Origin: a virus
Virus record (IMG/VR): IMGVR_UViG_3300036801_000401
Span: 1 to 22,603 of that record
DNA length: 22,603 nt
Reading direction: 5' to 3' (one strand)
The notes under the pieces are model-generated. The model was given only the letters and a program-made list of their open reading frames with translations. It ran no database searches and was not told the origin of the DNA. Position 1 is the first letter of the stretch; the number at the start of each line of letters is the position of its first letter. The position numbers and the translations under genes were made by a program. Of the stretch, positions 14,420 through 19,939 are shown one piece after another.

Positions 14420-14700
14420 CCGACTGGCCGTTCGTTTTTGGCCACGTTGCCACCGCTACCGGATGGACATTCTCCGAGATCGAGCAGATGACTCTGTGGG
14501 ATCTGAATGATTTGATGGCTTACTGGAAAGACTATCCGCCGACCCACGTGCTGGTGGCAGCTTACCTAATGGGCGGCAAACGACATTCAGCCAACAAATC
14601 ACTAAGGCAAGCTGACAACAGTTTTGGTGAATTGGCGCAGGCTGTGTCTTTTGCTGGCGGAAGTGTAACCAAAAAACTTCCGCAGTTTTATAAGACCTAA
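14398..14700 (+). CDS. Tail assembly chaperone, -1 frame extension (gpGT-like)
   Basis: The -1 frame relative to the preceding chaperone is open from 14365 to the TAA at 14698-14700. It encodes ADWPFVFGHVATATGWTFSE, then MTLWDLNDLMAYWKDYPPTH and a basic tail. The W...E.M.L.DL..L..YW...PPTH pattern is typical of the second domain of tail assembly chaperones. The similarity begins well before the first ATG (14488), and no ATG, GTG, TTG or CTG exists between 14365 and 14487 in this frame. Expression by -1 frameshift is therefore the most economical reading, giving a fusion of about 197 aa. An independent start at ATG 14488 (70 aa) would lose the domain start. Confidence 0.65.
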   Translation, partial: TDSGTGIADWPFVFGHVATATGWTFSEIEQMTLWDLNDLMAYWKDYPPTHVLVAAYLMGGKRHSANKSLRQADNSFGELAQAVSFAGGSVTKKLPQFYKT

Positions 14701-14778
14701 CTTTGTAAAGCGTAACGGAGCGACAGCGAGCGGCATCTCTTTAGAAAATATGTTTTTCACACACAGCTCATTTTGATC

Positions 14779-14808
14779 TTTACAAGCGGCGAAACCTTCC
14801 CATAGTAT
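14779..14808 (+). promoter_or_regulatory. Promoter candidate for the lipoprotein cargo gene
   Basis: TTTACA (14779-14784, 5/6) and TAGTAT (14803-14808, 4/6) are separated by 18 bp in an AT-richer gap between the chaperone and the lipoprotein gene. Predicted +1 is near 14815, with the SD GGGGAGA directly downstream. Confidence 0.4.
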
Positions 14809-14833
14809 CGGCAGTCCTAGGGGAGAGTAGCTC

Positions 14834-15238
14834 ATGCAAAAGGTGGTCGTACTGTTGCTGTTCGTCTTGTTGGGGTGTTCCTCCAACAAGTTGGATCAGG
14901 GTAAGCACACCGTCAGAGACGGGTGTGATTCGGTGGCTTTTTTTTTCACGGTTGCTTCAAAGGCCGTGGCGGAGATTCAGAATATTTACGAAATAACCAG
15001 TCAGAAGACCGAAGTCGAATACACATGGAAATGGACGCTGGAGTGGTCAGGAGTCAAATTGGTCGACAACTTGACCCAGCCCGACCTGATTGAAGTAAAT
15101 GCCAATTTACAAGAAGTGGAACTGCATCGCCGACCAAACCCAACGTTCAATTTGGCGGACATGGTTCAAAGCGTTACGCCTCGCCCCGGAAAAGCAATGC
15201 TGAAGAAGTCCGGCGACGGCTGGGTCCTGGACGAGTAG
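14834..15238 (+). CDS. Small lipoprotein, cargo (moron) gene within tail cluster
   Basis: 134 residues. Residues 1-15 (MQKVVVLLLFVLLGC) are a lipoprotein signal with lipobox LLGC, so Cys15 would be lipidated and the protein anchored in the inner or outer membrane. The mature part contains DSVAFFFTVASKAVAEIQNI, a WKWTLEWSG strand and a Lys-rich end; no family recognised. ATG 14834 has GGGGAGA upstream. The gene sits between tail chaperone and tape measure, a spot normally without extra genes. It has its own promoter candidate and is closed by an intrinsic terminator, the classic moron layout. It might act in lysogenic conversion or superinfection exclusion (inference). Codon use is less GC-rich than its neighbours. 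Confidence 0.75.
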   Translation: MQKVVVLLLFVLLGCSSNKLDQGKHTVRDGCDSVAFFFTVASKAVAEIQNIYEITSQKTEVEYTWKWTLEWSGVKLVDNLTQPDLIEVNANLQEVELHRRPNPTFNLADMVQSVTPRPGKAMLKKSGDGWVLDE

Positions 15239-15260
15239 TTGTCCTTGTTCAAACTTTCAT

Positions 15261-15284
15261 AGGCAGCCTCCGGGCTGCTTTTTT
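15261..15284 (+). terminator. Intrinsic terminator after lipoprotein gene
   Basis: GCAGCC (15263-15268), loop TCCG, GGCTGC (15273-15278), then six T (15279-15284). The stem core is the same as in the hairpins after the portal gene and after the membrane-protein pair. Confidence 0.75.
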
Positions 15285-15317
15285 ATTGCAGTGAAACCAG
15301 TCTGGAGAGACACAGTT

Positions 15318-17150
15318 ATGTCCGAAACCGTCACCATCGAGCTCAAGGCCGACCCGTCTGGAGCGAAAGAAGCGCTCCAGCAGGTCAACAATTCTCTGAA
15401 GGAAGGCACAGAAGCTGCCGAAGCTCTAAGCCATGTTCTCGATGGCGATGTGGCGGGCGCATTCAAGTCTCTTGGCGAACTGAGTAAAACCTTGGGGATC
15501 GAGCTCGGCCTGGCGTTTAGCCCGGCTGAAATCATCGCCTTTGTTCAGGTCATTGCCGATGTAACCGACAAGCTGAGCAAGTTAATCGCGGACACCTTCA
15601 TCTATACGGACGAGCAAAAGGCTCTGGATGCCCAGATCAAATCGTCAAATCAAGTTATTGCGGGCTATGCAACGGATATCAAAAAGTTAGACGACGAATT
15701 CGAGAAGATGGGCAAAACCGCGTCGCAGAAGACCGCGATCGATATCGCAAAGCTGGAATCCGAATTGAAAGACGCCAGCAACGCGGTGTATACGCTCACG
15801 GGAGATCTGAGGCAGGCGAAAGAGAACGCTGCGGACCCCAACCTCATTAATGCGCTGGGCAACGAGAAGGCAATACCCGGCATCACTGACGCGCTCGGAG
15901 TTGCCCAACAGCATCTAAAACTCCTTCTCGCCCAGATGCGCAATCTCAAAGAGGCGTTCCGAGAGCAGCACGCCGCCGAATTAGAGGCAGATACTGAAGC
16001 ACAGAGGAGTAAGGCCGCATTCGAAAAAACGCAGAAAAGCAAAGTTACCACGGTAGATACGACCACCTCGGCCATTATTTCAATCGACGAAAAGGGCAAT
16101 CAGCAAACAATGGCGGCAGATTTTGCCGCCATTAAAGCTGAAAACGACGCAGTCATTAAAGCCGCCAATGAGCAGTTGCAGACCTGGGACGAGGGATACA
16201 AAGGCCAGATTGAAGTCGCTAAGATCGCCAGCGAAACCAAAATCCAACTCATCACGCAAGACTTTGAAAAAGGCAAAATTAGCCAGCAACAGGAAATAGC
16301 GTTGATTGCGAAGGCGAAACAGGATGAGCTGCAACTGGAAATCTTTTATCAGCAGCAGCGCCAGGCGCTTTGGGATAAAGACCCGAAGAAGGTTCAGGAA
16401 ATCCAGAATCAGATCGACAAGATTAAGGCGCAAGGCGAACTGGTTGCGGCCAAAGCACAGACTGACAGTTTGAGGCTACAGGAAAAGAATCTTACCCAGT
16501 TCTTCTCCAAGGTCAAGAGCGCCATGGATCAATCCATCAGCGGCTTCCTCAAGGGAACAGAGAGCTTCGCTAAAGCTTGGCAAAACATGTGGTCGGATAT
16601 GGTCGTTTCCATGGTGCAAAAGCTGGCAGACATGATGCTGAAGTGGGTTGAGCATCACGTAGCCATGCTTGTGATACATGCAACAGAAAAAGAAGGCGAG
16701 GTGGCGGCGGATGCTTCCGCAGCAGCCGAATCAAAAGGGATAAGCCTGGCTGATGCGATTGCCAAAATTCATCACAGCGCAGCAGCGGCAGCTTCACGAG
16801 TGTACGAAGCGGAAGCGCCTCTTGGACCCGTTATTGCCGGATTGCTGGCAGCCGGAACCTACACCGCAGTGCTGGGTTTTGGGGCCATGGCTTCCGCCGA
16901 GGGTGGTCAGTACTACGTTCCCAACAATCAGCTCACCATGTTGCATCCGCAGGAAATGGTGCTGCCGGCCGGAATCGCCAATCAAATGCGCAATGTGATT
17001 GGAAGCGGAGGCGGCGGAGGCGTGACGGTAGTCGTCAATCATTCCGTCAGTGCAGTAGACGCTTCCTCATTCCAGTCGCACATCCGCCGGTACAGCAACA
17101 TGATCGCCAATGAGGTAACGCGAGCGCTCAAGCGGAAAGGAGTCAGATGA
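15318..17150 (+). CDS. Tail tape measure protein
   Basis: 610 residues from ATG 15318 with GGAGAG eight bases upstream. The N-terminal two thirds are long helices and coiled coils (EQKALDAQIKSSNQVIAGYA, QIEVAKIASETKIQLITQDF). They are followed by a hydrophobic, Ala-rich segment (EAPLGPVIAGLLAAGTYTAV) and a conserved C-terminal part, GGQYYVPNNQLTMLHPQEMV, where tape measures of this group end in a Gly-rich linker and helix. The protein sets tail length and probably passes into the target cell envelope. At about 1.5 angstrom per residue this predicts a tail near 90 nm (inference). It overlaps the next gene by ATGA. Counterpart of RcGTA g11. Confidence 0.9.
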   Translation: MSETVTIELKADPSGAKEALQQVNNSLKEGTEAAEALSHVLDGDVAGAFKSLGELSKTLGIELGLAFSPAEIIAFVQVIADVTDKLSKLIADTFIYTDEQKALDAQIKSSNQVIAGYATDIKKLDDEFEKMGKTASQKTAIDIAKLESELKDASNAVYTLTGDLRQAKENAADPNLINALGNEKAIPGITDALGVAQQHLKLLLAQMRNLKEAFREQHAAELEADTEAQRSKAAFEKTQKSKVTTVDTTTSAIISIDEKGNQQTMAADFAAIKAENDAVIKAANEQLQTWDEGYKGQIEVAKIASETKIQLITQDFEKGKISQQQEIALIAKAKQDELQLEIFYQQQRQALWDKDPKKVQEIQNQIDKIKAQGELVAAKAQTDSLRLQEKNLTQFFSKVKSAMDQSISGFLKGTESFAKAWQNMWSDMVVSMVQKLADMMLKWVEHHVAMLVIHATEKEGEVAADASAAAESKGISLADAIAKIHHSAAAAASRVYEAEAPLGPVIAGLLAAGTYTAVLGFGAMASAEGGQYYVPNNQLTMLHPQEMVLPAGIANQMRNVIGSGGGGGVTVVVNHSVSAVDASSFQSHIRRYSNMIANEVTRALKRKGVR

Positions 17151-17815
17151 GCAACCTTCTGTTTCCCAAAGTTCGGGGACTGGGCTGGACAATTACCAAG
17201 AATCCCACGTTCTCAACGGAGATCCAATCGTCACTTGCGGGCCGCGAAGTGAGAGTGCAAAACTTCCAGAATCCTATCTGGGAGTTCACCCTGGCCTATG
17301 AGTATCTGTTGAATGATCCCCGCTCCAGAGACGAAAACGAGCAGACGCCGCTGGAGACTCTGGTCGGATTTTTTCTGGCCCGCGGCGGACAGTTTGATGA
17401 TTTTCTGCTGAACGAAAGCGACCTGACGCAGCGGCTTGAGGATTCAGTGTATTCAGGGCAGCCCATCGGCACCGGGGACGGCGTGACCAGGAATTTTCAA
17501 CTTGTGCGGAATTACGGCGGTTTTCTGGAAGCTTGCCAGAATCCGGCCAACCAAACAGCGACTGTCTACGATAACGGAACGGTGCAAGCCACCAATACTT
17601 ACACGATCACCAACGGCCTGGTGCAGTTTACAGCTGCGCCGGCAGCAGGGCATGCCATCACGGCGGACTTTACTTTCCTGCATCGCGTCCGCTTTGATGC
17701 CGGAACGTCGCGAGGCAGTTCTGCCAGCGGAACGCGTGAGGGAATCGAGTTCAGCAACTTTTATTTCAACCTGTATGAGTGCAAGGAAGTCCAGTTGATT
17801 TCAGTGCGTAAGTAA
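17147..17815 (+). CDS. Distal tail protein, DUF2460 family (RcGTA gp12-like)
   Basis: 222 residues, starting in the tape measure stop (ATGA). LFPKVRGLGWTITKNPTFST, an AYEYLL segment and LVGFFLARGGQFDDFLLNE are diagnostic of DUF2460 (TIGR02217). In RcGTA this gene product forms the distal tail ring that links tube and hub. The middle, GTGDGVTRNFQLVRNYGG and later TYTITNGLVQFTAAPAAGHA, is the beta sandwich typical of the family. Directly downstream, instead of the usual gp13-like gene, two small membrane genes are inserted. No intrinsic terminator is seen between. Confidence 0.9.
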   Translation: MSNLLFPKVRGLGWTITKNPTFSTEIQSSLAGREVRVQNFQNPIWEFTLAYEYLLNDPRSRDENEQTPLETLVGFFLARGGQFDDFLLNESDLTQRLEDSVYSGQPIGTGDGVTRNFQLVRNYGGFLEACQNPANQTATVYDNGTVQATNTYTITNGLVQFTAAPAAGHAITADFTFLHRVRFDAGTSRGSSASGTREGIEFSNFYFNLYECKEVQLISVRK

Positions 17816-17860
17816 CGCGCACTTGGCCATTAGCTATTGGCCCTTGGCTAAAGAAAGTTT

Positions 17861-17889
17861 TTGGCCCAAAGCCGCTACTCTGGTAAGAT
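17861..17889 (+). promoter_or_regulatory. Promoter candidate for the small membrane-protein pair
   Basis: TTGGCC (17861-17866, 4/6) and TAAGAT (17884-17889, 4/6) are spaced 17 bp, downstream of a degenerate TTGGCYATTRGC-like repeat at 17823-17850. Weak matches, but the position between genes and ahead of a good SD is right. Confidence 0.3.
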
Positions 17890-17910
17890 TTCCGCCTTTG
17901 GAGGCCGATT

Positions 17911-18093
17911 ATGGAGGAGTTGGTTTACGTTCTGGCGCTGTTGATCAGCGTGGTTGCTCTATTTGCACTGCTGCGGCTATTCAGCATTTCAAACGATGTG
18001 AAGGCGATTCGGGAACATATATGCAGCGTTAAAGCGGATGCGGATCGTTTGGCGTCGGCTGCTAAAAGCGGAAGCGGGCCGTTAGGAATATGA
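17911..18093 (+). CDS. Small membrane protein (cargo gene 1 of 2)
   Basis: 60 residues from ATG 17911 with a strong GGAGG six bases upstream. Residues 4-25 (LVYVLALLISVVALFALLRL) form one membrane helix with a short acidic N-terminus. The remaining ~35 residues are mixed charged and soluble. The stop overlaps the ATG of the next gene (ATGA), so the two are translationally coupled. No family recognised. The size and pairing resemble holin/spanin-type or exclusion genes, but there is no specific motif to decide. The pair interrupts the DUF2460-DUF2163 order that is contiguous in related clusters. Confidence 0.6.
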   Translation: MEELVYVLALLISVVALFALLRLFSISNDVKAIREHICSVKADADRLASAAKSGSGPLGI

Positions 18094-18323
18094 AGCGATG
18101 GGAACTGGTAGCCGGCATCATAGTCTTACTGGTGGCATCGCTAATCGTGCCGCGGCAAATATGGCTTCACGATAAACGTGAGCGATTCAAAGAACTAACA
18201 TCGCAGGTGCCAAACTGCAAGACTCTTCCGTGTTTGAGTAAGCTGACGGAGGATTTACATGCGTTGAATGACGAGATTGATCATCGCCCATGGTATGTGT
18301 GGGGAGATGTCGATTTGAAATAA
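18090..18323 (+). CDS. Small membrane-anchored protein (cargo gene 2 of 2)
   Basis: 77 residues from ATG 18090, overlapping the previous stop by 4 bp. WELVAGIIVLLVASLIVPRQ (residues 4-23) is a single N-terminal membrane anchor. The outer part holds two cysteines close together (NCKTLPCLSKL), likely a disulfide if periplasmic, and a helix ending DEIDHRPWYVWGDVDLK. An N-in/C-out membrane protein partnering the preceding one would fit a two-component spanin (inner-membrane part) or an exclusion pair. The second protein has no lipobox, which argues against a classical spanin. An intrinsic terminator follows at 18349. Confidence 0.6.
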   Translation: MKRWELVAGIIVLLVASLIVPRQIWLHDKRERFKELTSQVPNCKTLPCLSKLTEDLHALNDEIDHRPWYVWGDVDLK

Positions 18324-18348
18324 CAAGTTCGAACATTATTCAGACGCA

Positions 18349-18372
18349 GCAGCCCTTACCGGGCTGCTTTTT
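18349..18372 (+). terminator. Intrinsic terminator after membrane-protein pair
   Basis: GCAGCCC (18349-18355), loop TTACC, GGGCTGC (18361-18367), then five T (18368-18372). Same stem core as the terminators after the portal and lipoprotein genes. Confidence 0.75.
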
Positions 18373-18521
18373 ATTTCTGCTTGCTGTATAAGCTCGCGCG
18401 GCCCCCGGACCTTTTCGTGGCAGCTAAGTATTGCACTGGGAAATCGTTGCCTTTTGACCCATCGCGGCGATAGGGCTTCTCTTCGGGCAAGTTCAGGGTT
18501 CGAGCCTTTGGAAAAAAATAT

Positions 18522-19400
18522 ATGAAAACACCCACAAATATCGGCGGCAACAACCTGGTCACGTGGCTCCAGAGCGCAACAGAAATCCGCATGGCCGATC
18601 TTTACACCATTACTCTCAAGAACGGCACAGCGCTGCGCTATACAAGCTGGGACACAAACCTGGCGGTGCTGGGAAATACATTCCTGACCGGCCCGCCGAA
18701 TATCGCCCGATCGGCGATAGAAGAAAAGCTCGGCATGGACGTGGCGACGCTGGAGGTCACGATCGAAGCCAGCCTGACCGACCCCATTAACGGCGTGCCG
18801 ATCCTGCAAGCTATTGGGCAGGGACTGTTCGATGGCGCTGCGTTTCGTATTGACCGTCTGTTCATGGATTCCGCTTCAAATCAGATTGGCACTGTTATCA
18901 GGTTTTCCGGCTTCATCGGCGCGTTGGACGAACTTACGCGCTCTTCGGCCAAGCTGTCAGTCAATGCCGGCACGGCTTACCTGAGTATGCAGCTACCGGC
19001 AGTGATTCTGCAGCCAGGCTGCACAAATACGCTGTTTGATGCACGTTGTGGATTGATCAAGGCCAGCTTTGCGGAGGCGAATGTGGTGCAGGCCGGAAGC
19101 ACTGTTAATAAGCTGCTCTCCCTTTCGGCGAAAGGCGACGGTTACTACGACAATGGGCAGGTTGTTTTCACGTCAGGCGCGAACGCAGGGTTAGTCAAAG
19201 CGGTGAAGACATACTTTGGCGCGCCCAACCAGTTTTTTACTTTCAATTCGCCGCTGCCTTTCCTGCCAAGCGCGGGAGATACGTTTATCGCTTATCCGGG
19301 ATGCGACAAAACTCAAGCTACCTGTGCATCACCAAAATTTTCCAATCTGGTCAACTTTGAGGGCTTTCCTTACGTGCCTGCTCCGGAAACCGCTATTTAG
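18522..19400 (+). CDS. Tail hub protein, DUF2163/BR0599 family (RcGTA gp13-like)
   Basis: 292 residues. LYTITLKNGTALRYTSWD near residue 27 is the typical N-terminal segment of DUF2163. The C-terminal half has the four-cysteine pattern of the BR0599 family: Cys167 and Cys176 (PGCTNTLFDARCGL), then Cys261 and Cys268 (YPGCDKTQATCASPKFSN) running into NLVNFEGFPYVPAP. In RcGTA the homologous hub protein binds an iron-sulfur cluster through such cysteines; all four are present here. The trimeric hub sits between the distal tail ring and the gp15-like tip. ATG 18522 has a modest GGA SD. ATG 18591 is an alternative but would drop the first helix. Confidence 0.9.
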   Translation: MKTPTNIGGNNLVTWLQSATEIRMADLYTITLKNGTALRYTSWDTNLAVLGNTFLTGPPNIARSAIEEKLGMDVATLEVTIEASLTDPINGVPILQAIGQGLFDGAAFRIDRLFMDSASNQIGTVIRFSGFIGALDELTRSSAKLSVNAGTAYLSMQLPAVILQPGCTNTLFDARCGLIKASFAEANVVQAGSTVNKLLSLSAKGDGYYDNGQVVFTSGANAGLVKAVKTYFGAPNQFFTFNSPLPFLPSAGDTFIAYPGCDKTQATCASPKFSNLVNFEGFPYVPAPETAI

Positions 19401-19412
19401 GAGGACTGCCAA

Positions 19413-19913
19413 ATGCAACGACTGACAACCGAGCAGCGGAGCAATATTGTGCGCGCAGCCAAAGACTGGCTAGGCACGCCATATCACCATCATGCGCGGA
19501 TAAAAGGCGCGGGCGCGGATTGCGCTATGTTCCCACTGGCTGTGTATCAGGAGTGCGGCGTCTTGCCGCGAGAATACAGGCCGCCGCAGTACTCGGTCCA
19601 GTGGCATCTGCACCGAAGCGAAGAACTCTACTTGAATGAAATTGAAAAGTTTGTGACGGAAATTCAAACGCCTCCGCAGCCAGGAGATTTCATTGTATTT
19701 CGCGTTGGGCGGACGTTCTCACATGGCGCTATTGTGGTGAGCTGGCCGATCGTAATCCATGCCTACATTCCCCACGGCGTTCTTTTGAGCGATGCTTTGC
19801 GCGATGGCGAACTGCTGGGCAGGGAACACAAATGTTTTGAAGTGCGGCCAGGAGCAGCAATGGAAGCGGCGAATCGGCTCAACGACGATTCACCGATGAC
19901 AGTCAACTTATAA
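19413..19913 (+). CDS. NlpC/P60 tail peptidase (RcGTA gp14-like)
   Basis: 166 residues of the NlpC/P60 cysteine peptidase family. The catalytic triad is visible as Cys37 (GADCAMF), His104 (TFSHGAIVV) and a third polar residue, His116 (IVIHAYI). WLGTPYHHHARIKG precedes the nucleophile as is usual in the tail-linked subgroup (TIGR02219). It should cleave peptidoglycan cross-links or stem peptides to let the tail pass the cell wall during DNA delivery. AGGAGG (19399-19404) ends eight bases before ATG 19413. The gene is sandwiched between hub and tip genes as in RcGTA, so it is virion-associated rather than a host-lysis endolysin. Confidence 0.9.
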   Translation: MQRLTTEQRSNIVRAAKDWLGTPYHHHARIKGAGADCAMFPLAVYQECGVLPREYRPPQYSVQWHLHRSEELYLNEIEKFVTEIQTPPQPGDFIVFRVGRTFSHGAIVVSWPIVIHAYIPHGVLLSDALRDGELLGREHKCFEVRPGAAMEAANRLNDDSPMTVNL

Positions 19914-19939
19914 ACAGCAGAAAAGACGAGGGTCGGCGT

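Noticed and set aside
14488-14700. Independent 70-aa gene starting at ATG 14488
   Set aside because: Recognisable domain sequence begins upstream of this ATG and no SD precedes it; a frameshifted fusion explains the frame better.
18480-18515. tRNA T-arm-like sequence (GGGTTCGAGCC) before the DUF2163 gene
   Set aside because: No acceptor, D or anticodon stem can be found around it and the T-stem would need several G-U pairs; judged chance similarity.
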